Shown here in pieces: positions 1 through 10,740 of a DNA stretch of 64,000 nt. Source of the stretch: Corythucha ciliata (Eukaryota; Arthropoda; Insecta; Hemiptera; Tingidae); NCBI GenBank assembly GCA_038030265.1, contig CM075943.1, positions 12,338,001 through 12,402,000 of the forward strand, read 5' to 3'. The notes beneath the pieces were generated by a model. That model saw only the letters and a list, made by a program, of their open reading frames with translations, searched no databases and was not told the DNA's origin. Position 1 is the first letter of the stretch; the number at the start of each line of letters is the position of its first letter. The translations under genes were made by a program, and so were the position numbers.

Positions 1-689
1 AGATTTCATTGTTGAAATACCTCGCTGCCCCTTCGGCTTACAAAAAAAAAAAAAAAAATGAGGGGGGTGAATCATCAATTTGTATACATCATTGTTAAGT
101 TGCCAGCAATATTATACGCACTTCGGCTAAAGTCTCTCTCCTTTTTTTTGTGTGTCTAGTTCCAATCTCCAACCCCTTCGTTGCTCCCCCATCAATCTCA
201 ACTTCATATTCACCATCCACAAGAGGGAAACACACTGAAAAGGGGAGGAAAGACCCTATGTGGTTTCCCTACACACCCTGCACCCAGTTCCAACACGAGA
301 CTCAACCCATTGGACGACTTTCTCTTCCACCGAAGGCATTGTCGACGTTGTTCAAATAGCTCATTGTCAATATTGTATCTTTAACAATAGTATCGCTGTG
401 TTGAATAAGTACGAAGGAGTGGCAGGGGGGTGAGAATACAGGGGGCGTGGAGTTTAAAGTTGTACAGAAAGTTAAACATTGCATGATGACAAGAGACGCA
501 CGAGAGCATACAATTTTAATAACAATTTCGTGGTTGAATAATAGACCCAAAAAAACAAAAAACGTTTCAGGTGGTCACTCCTTCACGATAACCACAATTG
601 AAAAGGCCGGTGACTCCAACTAGCTAATAGTTATTATCATCAAATTGCTTACTGTCTGCATCCACTGAATCGCACACATTTGGTTATTG
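1..689. other. Non-coding AT-rich sequence
   Basis: No recognisable gene or element. It holds an A run near 43-58 and ordinary AT-rich sequence. The short open frames here have no family resemblance. Confidence 0.5.
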
Positions 690-1150
690 ATATACGGAGA
701 ATTCGCTCCTGAAATTCAGATAAACCGCTAACTCACTGGTAAAATAACAATAAAAACACAAATTTGTGGCTAAAATTGAGATAAACCGCTGATTCTCGGC
801 TAAAGTAGGAAAAAGCGCTAATTCGTGTGTAAAATTGAAAAAAAAAAAAAAAAAAAAAATCGCTAGTCTCGCTGGGTTTCACCATGCAATTTCCATTCGA
901 GTTGCATGGAGGCTCATTAACGGCTAAAACTTTTAAAATTGTGCAGTTCTTGAGGTAATTCCACGACTAAAATTAGGAAAAATCGCTAATTAGCAGCTCA
1001 GCTTCTCAAAAACGACAGTATGCAACAAAATTCGAAAAAAATGCCAATTCGTGGTTTCTGGAGACAACACGCTGATTATTTGGTCGAAATTGAGAAAAGG
1101 CACTTATTAGCAGCAAAAACACTGACTTGTTGCTAAAATTGGAAAAAAAG
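690..1150 (+). repeat. Degenerate 31-bp minisatellite array (family A)
   Basis: The stretch is built from imperfect copies of a unit close to AAATTGAGAAAAA followed by CGCTAATTCGCGGCTA, giving a period of about 31 bp with indels. An A run interrupts it near 838-859. The same unit recurs in at least eight other arrays in this window, on both strands. It does not code for protein in any frame. Confidence 0.75.
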
Positions 1151-2240
1151 TATTGGTCACTTTGGCAAAGATCTCCAAAAGGCTTAAAAATTTACAATTT
1201 CTCCAAATTTTAAGGCGCAAAACTTGCAATCGCGTGGATATTCGGCCAGGAAACTTTCTATTCCGTAGGGATTCGTCAGGCTTGTGTCGATGTTTCATGG
1301 TGACAGCTATATGGCCTGGATTCCGCCGCCACAGAATAGGGCCAAAAACTTGATAACTGTAAACATTTTATAAACGTACAGCACTGAACTGGAAAATTCA
1401 CTTAAATTAAGACCCAAGAGAATGCCCATTCGACAGATGCTCAGCCAGGAATTCACTGATAATGTGATTTTGCGGTTGTTCACCAACTTTTGGGTGATCT
1501 CAGAGTCGACAGGGACCGTGTGGGAAAGTGGCAACTTGAAAAACAGGTCCCCAAAACTGGCCATTTCGCATGAATTAAGAACGCAATCTTGTAATTTCAC
1601 TAAAATGAGACCCCAAACTTCCTATTTCGTTAAAAATAAACCCCAAAATTTGCGTTTTCACAGAAACTAAGACCCAAAACTTGCATTTTTGCAGGAATTC
1701 AGGCCTGAAAGTCGCATTACCGCGGATATTCGGTTATTGAACTTTCAATTTCCGCCACCATCCCAGGACCTGCAGCTGGAAAATAGGTCTACTAACTTGA
1801 AATTTCGCTTAAAATTGACATGCACACATACACATACCCGAAACTTTCCATGTCTCCAATATTCGGCCAGGAAACTCCAAATTGTGCTCCAAACTGCAGT
1901 TTCGCTGAATTTATGGCCTGAAACATTCAACGTCGTGTCTATTCAGCCAGAAAAATTCCAATTTCACGGATATTTACCTTCAAAATGCAGTAATTATACG
2001 GCTATATTCGTCATTCAACTTTAGGCACTGTCGTAGACGGCTAGCAGCCCGCCGGGTTCCTCGGTCACTATGAAAGATCACTGAAAGTCGAAATTTCGCG
2101 TAGATAAAAGACCGGAAACTGGCTGTTTCACGAATATACACGCGGGAACTATAGCAATTTCACCGATAACAGGACCTAAAGCTGGCCACTCTACAAAATT
2201 TGAGTTCAGAGAGCTGGAATTTGAGGCTTTGAATGGTGTC
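1151..2240 (+). repeat. Degenerate ~32-bp minisatellite array (family B)
   Basis: Successive units resemble CCCAAAACTTGCATTTTCGC followed by an A-rich GAAATTAAGA segment, with a spacing of about 32-33 bp; this is clearest at 1600-1760. It differs from family A but has a similar period and lies directly beside it. The open frames here (for example 1689-2024) are by-products of the repeat. Confidence 0.6.
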
Positions 2241-2444
2241 TCGCTTGGCTAGCCGCTTCAATAGCGTGTGGGGGATGGGAGGGGGCGGTAAAGCACCGTC
2301 CTACGTGAACGAGAATAGCTAGATTTCAGCGTTTTGAGCGTTTCTATCCAAGCGTTTGCGATGAAAATCGCCCGCTATACAAGCACCAGCTACAAACACT
2401 AAAATCACACGGGTTCCGCCTAACGTAGGACACGGGGTAGCACG
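2241..2444. other. Spacer with G-rich patch
   Basis: Non-repetitive spacer between a family B and a family A array, with a G-rich patch at about 2268-2290. No coding signal. Confidence 0.4.
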
Positions 2445-2990
2445 TCAGCTTTGGAGAGAAATAGTACGTTTTTTGAGTAAAATCGCCACTTGATGGATAA
2501 AATCTGCAGTTTTTTTATACAGAGTGGTATGTTTTGGTAGGATCATTCGTTTTTCATCAGTGTGGGTTAAACCCCCTCCAGTTTTAGGGTTAAATGAGGA
2601 AGATGCGCTAATTCGCGGATACAATTTGGAAAAAGCATGAATTAGCGGCGAAAATTGGGAAACAAAACTCACATTCACGGCTCGTTAGGAGGCTAAAATT
2701 AGGTGAAACGCTATTCAAGGGGTTAAAATAAGAAAATTTTCTGTTTCACAGAAAAAAATTCAGTAAATAGCAAGTCGTAGTTTTCGGAGGCAACTTCGTG
2801 GTTAAAATTAGGAAAATATAGCGGTCATTCATGGTAAAATCACTCATTAACGGCTAAAATCAGGAAAAATATTAATTCATTGCGCAAGAAAAATTGCTAA
2901 TTCACGGATGAAATGGTGATAAACCGCTAATTCGCGTCTAAAATTGAGACAAATCGCTAATTCACGGATGAAATTGAGAAGTGAAGAAAT
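2445..2990 (+). repeat. 31-bp minisatellite array (family A)
   Basis: A-rich orientation of the family A unit (AAATTGAGAAAAA then CGCTAATTCGCGG). One monomer near 2783-2815 carries the variant core GGAGGCAACTTCGTGG. The same variant appears, often reverse-complemented, in other family A arrays near 13150, 38165, 42064 and 52107. Confidence 0.75.
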
Positions 2991-4787
2991 GTGAGTGACT
3001 GATACTGTACTTAAAATCAAGTGTCCGTACTCTAGCCTGAATTGCACTTTGCGCGATTACATAAAAAACTTTGATTCATACTGATACTTATCGATTACCG
3101 TAATAGTTCGTCTCAGTGAGTTACTTTTTGGTCACTTTATAAGATTTTTTTATTGCAAAAAACAGTGGCAAACAAGAAGAGAGTGTGGCAGTTCAAAGAA
3201 GAGAGTGTGGCAGTTCACCCATTTCCACTTTTCAAGTCAATTAAAATATTAACTCATCATGAATGTAATTAGAAATAGTCATAACATAATTATTTCAATC
3301 GTTAAACTTTATTAGGGTGGGACTGGAACATTTTTCTCTGGAACACTACTTAAATATAGCTATTTTAATCGTCAGCCACACCGAGGATATTCAATTTGAT
3401 CCTAACTATAGGAGTTTTCTACGGGCTGCCGCAGGAGGCGGGTCCATCGCTGAACGGGGTCTATACCTACATCAAAAAAGTTGGCTCCGATGTCTGGAAC
3501 TCGTCATCCTCACAACGAAATATCTCCGGGTGGTTATCGACTGCGTCACATTACAACCGCGCCACAGTTCAACTGGGACACAATCATCTGCGCCACAAGG
3601 CCACAACGTGATAACAGATAACAGGGTGATAACGTTATCACGTTCAAGTCGCACCCTGAGAATAGCAGTGTGACAAATGAAAAATCGTCTTTGTTGGGAG
3701 CTGACATTAGAAGTTTTGAATGTAAAACTTTGCTAGCTGATCCATTATACATATATTTATTTTATACGTAGTTCGAGGTTCCTGATGATTTGATATTGGT
3801 CCATCCATCTATCCCAGCCAAAGAGCACTTGAAAAAACTGTTTCAATAATTTTTTATCATGAATTATAAAAAAATTGGAGTTGTAACGTTAATATTCCAG
3901 AAATGTTATTTGTGACTAGTCTTCACAGGATAATTGTTGAACAACAACTCGAAAATCGTTTTAATTTACTGGTAGAGTAGTGAAACAACTCAAAAAGTAA
4001 CGGTACTCGTGGCTTAATTTCTCCGCGATGGGCTCTCGGTCACTATCGAAGCTGGTACAATGACGAAGTAGCACTGCTACTCCGATTGATTGACCGCTTC
4101 TGCGTGAGAAATGGTAGTGTAACTACCTGGCCTATCCTAGGTGTAGTTACCTGGCCGTCTAGGAATGGCACACTACTATTTTAGTGTAGGGCTTGCCCAG
4201 ACCTACCTACCTACAGGTACAACTCGAAATCCGACATTTTCGACTTGTAACACTGACATTCTCAGGGTGCGAAGTGTGACACAAGGTCACACAAGAAATT
4301 AATGATCCCACTCGAGCGTATTCGTGTGGCTTTGTTGATTAAGTGCTCCGTAATATTGTTCCCCTTCCATACGGTATGGAACTCTACGCAAAGCTAAGCG
4401 AAAGTAAAAAACATTAAAATCAAACTATGTTGTCAAAGTATTTCAAATAAAACCGAAAGACGTAAGGTCCCTGTTATCACCCCCTGTTATCAGGTCCCTG
4501 TCATGTGTGTTTTTTCTGAGATTGGAGATACAATCGGTGAATTTATTGATTTTTTCGTTAAATGGGGACCGTGCAAAGATAAGGAAAAGAGTGCTCTTGA
4601 GGAAGAGCTGTAAGTTTATAGGAACAATAATAAACGCTGGTAGTCATCAATATTTCAATAGAGTTTGGTACGACAACGATGGCTTGTAGCACCCGCGTTC
4701 GCTCTCCTGAGATGTCACAGATCACAGTCTGTAGCCACTCGAAAAAGTGTACAGTGACACATGCCTATAATAAAAGCGCGGGGCATT
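2991..4787. other. Intergenic stretch with small palindromes
   Basis: No supportable gene. It contains a perfect 16-bp palindrome, GTGATAACGTTATCAC (about 3628-3643), and an inverted pair GTAACTAC / GTAGTTAC near 4116-4145. A frame of 118 codons at 3317-3673 has no recognisable domain and is more likely chance. Confidence 0.4.
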
Positions 4788-4985
4788 GAAAATTTAGGAT
4801 TTTGGTGCAGTCAACGATATATAAAAGAACTGGATTGCTCATCACGGCTGATAAAGACCATCTGATAATAGCCATCAAATAAGGGTTCGTATTATCGGAC
4901 AACTGCTCGCCGGTTATCTGTTCGAATGAACTACTGTTTTTTGGATATCTGTAATACGGGTTAACTTTTATGAGGTTGTTCGACA
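4788..4985. repeat. Dispersed repeat shared with 8.0-8.4 kb
   Basis: The segment from about 4800 to 4880 (TATAAAAGAACTGGATTGCTC and onward) closely matches 8365-8430 in the same orientation. The segment 4900-4975 matches 8026-8095 in inverted orientation (GTTAACCCGTATTACAGATA on the reverse strand). Two halves in opposite relative orientation suggest a rearranged palindromic element of unknown family. Confidence 0.65.
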
Positions 4986-5459
4986 ATCACTGAACATGAT
5001 GTCTGTGGAAAACAACTGTGTTCCAATAGCTAACTATAGTTGTAATTTCGGAAGTTGAGTTCTATAAGTCTAACTAAATGTCCGCAGTGAACAGTGGAAC
5101 AAACGATCTACCCACCCATTATGATTATTTCCTTTTTAATGGATTTCTTGTTATCACGATACGACTTCTGAAGTTCTGATAAACCGTTCCAAGTCTACAT
5201 CATTATGTTGCATTCACATTACATTACGTTATTTTTTTTACCCAAGTCCTACTTAATTTCATGTTTTGTGTGTGTTAAAAGTGCAATATAAGTAGGTACA
5301 TGTATAATGTGAGATGGAATTCAAATATCAGGTAAAGCGGTGACCACGACTGATGCATTAGACAATTCCATTGAATCCTAGGTCAATTTTCAGCCCTAGA
5401 TGATATCCTCCTGAATCACCCGTGTTCATACTTGGTTGAAGTGGAACCAACAGCGAGGA

Positions 5460-5841
5460 CTAGGGGAATAAACGTTTAACTGCATTTCGTATGGCTTGTT
5501 CGAAGCCACTTAGGACAAACCGAGGGACGCAGGGAAGGATGTCTTTCACGAGGGACAACAGGGCCTCTTAGTCTTAGGTCTCCTGCGAGTGCGAGTTCAA
5601 GAATGCGTACGCAACTGGGAATGCCTTTCATGTGATCGAACACATCAAAAAACAAATTTATAAGTCACCGCTTTATGATTTTGTGACTTACCACTTCCTC
5701 CCCAATTACGTGAATGGTCTCGAATTGACGAATCCCTGGAACATTCGGCATCGATCTATATGTTCCGTCCAGCGCTAAGGCTTCGACGACCAACGCCCTC
5801 AACTCCCCAGCGAAGTCGAGGTTAGCGAACCACAGACCGTA
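5460..5841 (-). pseudogene. MULE-type transposase fragment
   Basis: Reading the minus strand, 5841-5692 is an open stretch of 50 codons containing LALDGTYRSMP then QFETIHVIGEE, the DGT motif and first beta strands of the Mutator-like (MULE) transposase fold. A GTAAGT donor follows at 5691 and a plausible AG acceptor ends at 5625, giving a 67-nt intron. The next exon opens with AFPVAYAFLNSHSQET, the family's 'P-x-Y-x-x-L-x-N' strand, then two in-frame TAA codons near 5570. It continues with VKDILPCVPRFVLSGFEQA, which matches the region around the second catalytic Asp. That Asp (usually D-F-E) is Gly here. A TAG follows at 5460-5462. Two stops plus loss of the acid make it a pseudogene. I did not find the N- and C-terminal parts. 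Confidence 0.7.
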
Positions 5842-6207
5842 CTGGAAGACCAGTAATTTAGTTTTTAGTGGTATTGTAACGGGGGTTCTAGTGTTTGGCG
5901 GAGGGGAGTAGAAATAAATGGAGGCAAGTTGTTTTCGTTACTGTTTTGTTTTTATTTTAGACTATCGAACGAACTTAACTTCTATAGGTATAATTGCTTT
6001 GACTGCAAATTGAATGACACTGAAACAAAAGACTTTAGTAACTTCAATTAAGACGGAACTGCTTTCCGAACTGTGAAGAGCGGCACGACGAGATCTAAAT
6101 CCAAACACGCACAAAATCAGCTCAATGACCAAGGGGAACTTTATCGAAAAACGGGACTTACCAAAAAGGCTGTCGCAAATGCGACCAACCTCACGGGCGT
6201 GACTGTC

Positions 6208-6359
6208 GAATAAGACAGGACACTACTGCGTCGGACTCTGTGACTCAACTGCGACGATTGAAGACTGGACGCTACTGCGCGTCGGATGTTGGGACTCGAC
6301 AGTGACGACTGAAGACTGGACGCTACTGTGTCTGACGCTGGGACTCGACTGTAACGGCT
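6208..6359 (+). repeat. Three-unit ~51-bp tandem repeat
   Basis: Three consecutive diverged units begin at about 6208, 6260 and 6311. Each contains GACTGGACGCTACTG (or a close variant) and GGGACTCGAC. It looks like a local minisatellite and has no coding role. Confidence 0.6.
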
Positions 6360-7269
6360 GACTTTCGCCGCTGATGGGGCATAGAAACTCTCGAGTCACC
6401 TTCCAAACCCAGCACTGACGGAACGACGACAGACTCTTTTGCGCCGTTCATGACCATTTGGATGCCAAACCAAAGGTGCCCGTCCCCGATAAATTTCTGG
6501 GAAAACAATGTCACTTTAGGAAATCTAATTTGGGATTTATTATTGGATTTTTATTATTACATTTAGCGAGAATATACAGCTACATAAAAAAACTTTGCCT
6601 TCTGTTGATATTCACGACCAAATTTAACAATGGTAGCGTTTTACATCGCGAAAAAAATAAAAATAAAACCCCATCGGCCCGGACGCTACGCCTGCCTCAA
6701 ACCGACCCGTCGCGTACACTTTTGAATATAATTCTAAACTAAATAGACTTTATGACCTCGTTTTATTAGTTCTACCGTTATTGATTGGGATTGACACTTA
6801 CAACAAGGTTTACCACTGTTCTAGCTAGTCCTTGAAAACAGATAATTATGAATGGAATGCAGTGTGATGATTTTGAACTTAGTCTTGGGAGGCGAGGTTT
6901 CATATTTCCTTAAAGTTGTCTCTTTCCTCACATGGATGGTCGGTGGACGTAGAACACTTTATTAAGACCGAGTGACAGTTGCCAGAAGAGTTGCCGTAAC
7001 GACGCGACGGGCTGATCAGTCACTTATAGAGGACCAAAAGTACGCACAAGCTGTTTGCGAGAAGCTAGGAACCGTTCAACTGAGCGATGGAAACCTTCTT
7101 CTACCAGTGCAGAGAACGCACGTTGCGGAAGTATTTATCTTTCCTGAAACAAGAAAGGCGCAAGGAGCATAAACAAACATAGGTCCATGTAAACATGTAC
7201 CTACAAGCCATCAAATTTTTGTTACGATTCGGTTATTTGCTGACCCCCTTTCCAACTGTACTGGGCGCA
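6360..7269. other. Intergenic, no supportable gene
   Basis: Frames such as 6458-6742 and 6972-7172 lack recognisable domains. The latter starts at a non-ATG codon and has no neighbouring exon I can defend. Confidence 0.35.
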
Positions 7270-7466
7270 TGTCGAATTCTGCGGACCAGCCCACAACTCG
7301 CGTTAATGTGATCCAACCGGGGCTTCCGATCTGTATTCAAACCTTAAACCTAATCGGGTGGCAGTACAGCCATCACAATTTTTGAGTTTCCATGCAGAAA
7401 GTCAGCTCGGTTGGAGCATTTTACCATTTTACCGCGACTTACGGGCTGGTCCGCTGAATTCGACTT
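7270..7466. mobile_element. Palindromic (foldback) element, ~197 bp
   Basis: The left end (about 7270-7291, GTCGAATTCTGCGGACCAGCCC) is the near-exact reverse complement of the right end (about 7444-7465, GGGCTGGTCCGCTGAATTCGAC). The pairing continues inward in a degraded form through CGCGTTAA and ATCCAACCGGG. A third partial arm lies at about 7553-7603, direct relative to the right arm. This is the architecture of a short non-autonomous DNA transposon; its superfamily is unknown. The 136-codon frame that crosses it is explained by the repeat. Confidence 0.6.
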
Positions 7467-7603
7467 ACCCAGTGCCGTGGGAAGGGAGCCAGCAAATAGC
7501 CCGGTCGTATCCAAATTCTTATGGCTTGAAGACCAGGTCAGAATTTGAATGCAGAGCATCAGCCCGGACAGAGCACTTTAACGCGAGTATGGGCTGGTCC
7601 GAA

Positions 7604-8025
7604 AATCATGTGCATCCCCCCAAAACCATGGCCTTTGCCCGCCGACCAACGACAGTCACTCAAAAATGTCAAGAAACTTCCATTTTGTGTGTAGGTACCC
7701 AATTTGTGATTCTTTCTTGGCGTTTCCGTTACCCAAAAACTCAACTGCCGCGTGATTCCCTCGATTAGCACGTTAATTACGCATTTAACAACTATATATC
7801 ACATCATGGCTCACTGGGTTAATTTTAAGCCGGTGAAAACGGGCCACGGGGCCACTCGTCCCTCAGCCACCAAACGAGTGAGTAACGTAAAACGTTAGCC
7901 AATCGTTTCCACAACTCAGACTAGACCCAAATCTTCCACATCCTCACACTATCGCAGGGGGCTTATCATTGTTAGCTACTTCCATCAGTTGTTGCCCTTC
8001 AGTTACGAAGAGTTGGTCAAAGCTG
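7604..8025. other. Intergenic, nothing recognised
   Basis: No gene, RNA or repeat family could be supported between the palindromic element and the repeat cluster starting near 8026. Confidence 0.4.
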
Positions 8026-8444
8026 ATAAAAGTTAACCCGTATTACAGATATCCCACAAGCAGTAGTTCATTCGAGCAGATAACCAAGAAGCAGTTTACC
8101 AATGAAAACCACCCATCAAATAAGCTCCTATAGTGGATGAGAGGGGTGGAGTTTCAAAATAAGTGCCATATTGCCATAACTACACAAGGAGAGGGACAGG
8201 GTGATTGTTTACCAGGGGACGACCTGCCCCCTCCACGCCCCTCCAGTCATCTGTGAGCAATCTAGGTTTATATATCGTTGGGTGCAGTTGAACCCGATAA
8301 CGTTATCAGTCAGTTATCACGGTGTGGCACACTACTTGAGTGTGGCGTAGTTAAACCAACGATATACATATAAAAGAACTGAATTGCTCATCACGGCTGA
8401 TAAAGACCATCTGATAATAGCCATCAAATAAGCTCCCATAGTGG
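8026..8444. repeat. Compound repeat cluster
   Basis: It contains the inverted partner of 4900-4975 (8026-8095), an extra partial copy (8130-8260) of the sequence that opens the downstream tandem duplication, and a small inverted pair TATATCGTTGG / CCAACGATATA (about 8271-8281 and 8357-8367). It ends with the direct partner of 4800-4880. No coding capacity. Confidence 0.55.
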
Positions 8445-9919
8445 ATGAGAGGGGTGGAGCTTCAAAATAAGTGCCAGGGTGATTGTTTACCAGGGGACGA
8501 CCTGCCCCCTCCTCGCCCCTCCAGTCCGCTGTGAGCAATCCAGGTTTACATATCGTTGAGTTGAACTGTGCCGCACTTGTAACGAAGCGCAGTTAGATGC
8601 ACCCGAAGATCTCCTGTACCGCACGACCGACGTACCCTCTAACAAGCGCAAGCGCTACACTCAACGAGCAGGGTGGTGACCGGAGAGAAAACGTGAAGAA
8701 GAAAGTATCCTCTCTTCGCCTCTTGTTTTTTGTACTATTGGCGAATGAAACTATCACTAGCTGCGCTAGTGTTCTTGATAGTGTAAGCGGTATTTGTTAT
8801 CAATTTGAGAGCTAGTTTCACCGGCATTGCTGATAGTGTAAGAAGTATTGATAACTCAGTTTGTATTGTTGTTTGATCTTGAAGTGCTCGTAAATAACTT
8901 CACATCTCACTTAATCTGGCTGGGTTTTTAAGATTCAAACGTGTTCACATTAAAAATTCGGAAAGGAAGGTTCTTGAAATGTAGGTACCTAATCCACCTC
9001 CTGAATCGAAAAGAATTCGTAGGCACTGGGTTGTAGCTAGCAAAATTATTATAATTTCATTGTTAGTGCTACCACCCAATTTATTTATACTTACGGTGGT
9101 CGAGAGCTCACAAAATACCTATTTTTCGTTAGGTTATTTCATTATCAGCGGTCCCTTCCATCTCAAGACCTTACTACTTCTGAAGTTGTTCATCTGCGTC
9201 TTTTTACTGTTAATTTTGAATACAGATTCATCACCATCAAAATCTCGGAATGTCACAGATGGAAGAAAAGGCTACGATGCTAACCACATCAACATGGCAT
9301 TAGACGGGACGAAGAGGAATCAAATGAGATGTTTGCGCTTTGCCTGCAGTCATCTGCGCTTGAATAATCCTAATAAATGCTCTTAAATGGTTATTTTCGG
9401 CATTCTAAACGGGGAATAACAATAACAAGGACAGATACAAGTTATGGACCACGCCAATACCGACACTGATATTGAAGGGTATAGTAGAGACGAGGTGCTC
9501 GGGTAAATTTTATTAATTAATAAAAAGTATAAAAATAAGCACGAAAGTATGCAATATAGTAAGTAATCGCCTCGAACCTTGAATGGAATAGAACAAGGCA
9601 CGATATGAGAGATAGGTAAACAAATCATCCTCCTCTGTCGTAATTATTGGTGATCCAGCCGAAATGAACGAGTGAGAGGACCCGCATTGCGAGGAACTTC
9701 GGTAGTCAAAACGTGGGAAGAAGAAAGGGCGAAACAAAAAAGAAGGCGCTGAGACCGGGAGTTTTTGGGCCAGCAGTCGTCTCGTCGACGGCAACGCTAG
9801 CAAAGGATAAAACCGTGAGGAAGAAGTGACGTTTCAGGGGGAAACATGAGAAAACGAGCGAGCACCGGTCTTTTCTCTGTTGTGCCCCGACGCCATCCAA
9901 TTGCTGATCGCCGGTCTCC
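8445..9919 (+). repeat. Segmental duplication 1, copy 1
   Basis: It matches 10741-12283 almost base for base apart from scattered substitutions and a few indels. For example, a 30-bp segment after CAAAATAAGTGC is missing here but present in copy 2, and copy 2 carries a short insertion (AGAATCTTTGGTGAGTAAAT) near 11258. Homology stops sharply after CGCCGGTCTCC in both copies. Small open frames (8597-8815 and the minus-strand 9383-9628) recur in both copies only because of the duplication. I recognise no protein domain. Confidence 0.9.
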
Positions 9920-10498
9920 GGCCGTTCGCTGTGGCTCTGTTGACTCTGTTTTTGAGCGGTTCCCGTAGGTCGGACTCTCCCGTCGCGTTCGCGTACGCTC
10001 GCGTGAAGTGCATTTCCATCATATTCTTGAGTAACCAGTGACCCCCTTATTAACAAGTCGCACTAATGTAATACCGAGCCCTATTAGTCGACCTTAGCGT
10101 AATTAATAAATGTACACACTTTTCCACGAGTTGTAATGGCAAAAAAAGAACGAAAAAGACGTGAATATAATCCAAAATTTAACATACCGCTTACACTATC
10201 GGTATCACTGGTACCTCTATGACCGGCAGACAGCGTCTTCCTTAGCTACAATCACCAAATCCAAGTCCTCAGACTCGAGGAAAAAATGTTTTTTATTTTG
10301 GGTTGGGATTTTTGCTCCCGTTAAGAATAAAAAGGGAGAAACCCTGCCAAATTCAAAAATTATTATATTTATTTTCGGTTTGAAGTTGTAGCGTGATATC
10401 TATCTTGATACCGTATGTTTTTTCCAATACTTAAATTTTGTATAATTTTTGAATTTAGCGGGTGATCTACTTCCATAGTAGAGCAGCGCAACGTATCA
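9920..10498. other. Spacer between duplication copies
   Basis: Unique sequence separating the two copies of duplication 1. No gene is supported. Confidence 0.45.
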
Positions 10499-10640
10499 GG
10501 GGGTCTGTTTTATAACTTTTACCTGTCACTATCACTGTCTCTTTCCACACGTCCTCTCGTTCAACGTATGATTTAATTTGGAGTGGACGGGTGGAAAAGG
10601 ATATTCCTAGGAACACTGAAATCTTACAGAACAGGCCCCC
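10499..10640 (-). mobile_element. 142-bp MITE (family M1), copy 1
   Basis: Its ends are imperfect inverted repeats: GGGGGTCTGTTTTATAACTT on the left, and on the reverse strand of the right end GGGGGCCTGTTCTGTAAGAT. The whole segment matches 21492-21630 in inverted orientation, including TTCCTAGGAATATCCTTTTC. Two copies with inverted termini and sharp ends indicate a non-autonomous DNA transposon. No clear target duplication is visible. Confidence 0.75.
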
Positions 10641-10740
10641 AGGAGCCAAAATCCCAACACACGAACCGCTTCATTTTTTTAACATACGAATAATACAAAG
10701 TTTAATGACTTGGTTTTCCATATGACTTTGTGTGCAACCC

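Noticed and set aside
690..2990. Possible CRISPR array because of regular ~31-bp repeats
   Set aside because: Repeats are directly tandem and highly diverged with no unique spacers, no cas genes are present, and the genome is eukaryotic.
3628..3643. GTGATAACGTTATCAC as an operator
   Set aside because: A bacterial-style operator has no meaning here; it is more likely part of a palindromic repeat, as GATAACGTTATCA also appears near 8297.
7358..7768. 136-codon plus-strand frame
   Set aside because: It crosses the foldback element and its detached arm, and its sequence follows the repeat rather than a protein family.
8597..8815. 72-codon frame repeated at 10923-11141
   Set aside because: The repetition is explained by the segmental duplication; there is no domain, and the same holds for 9383-9628 and 11733-11978.
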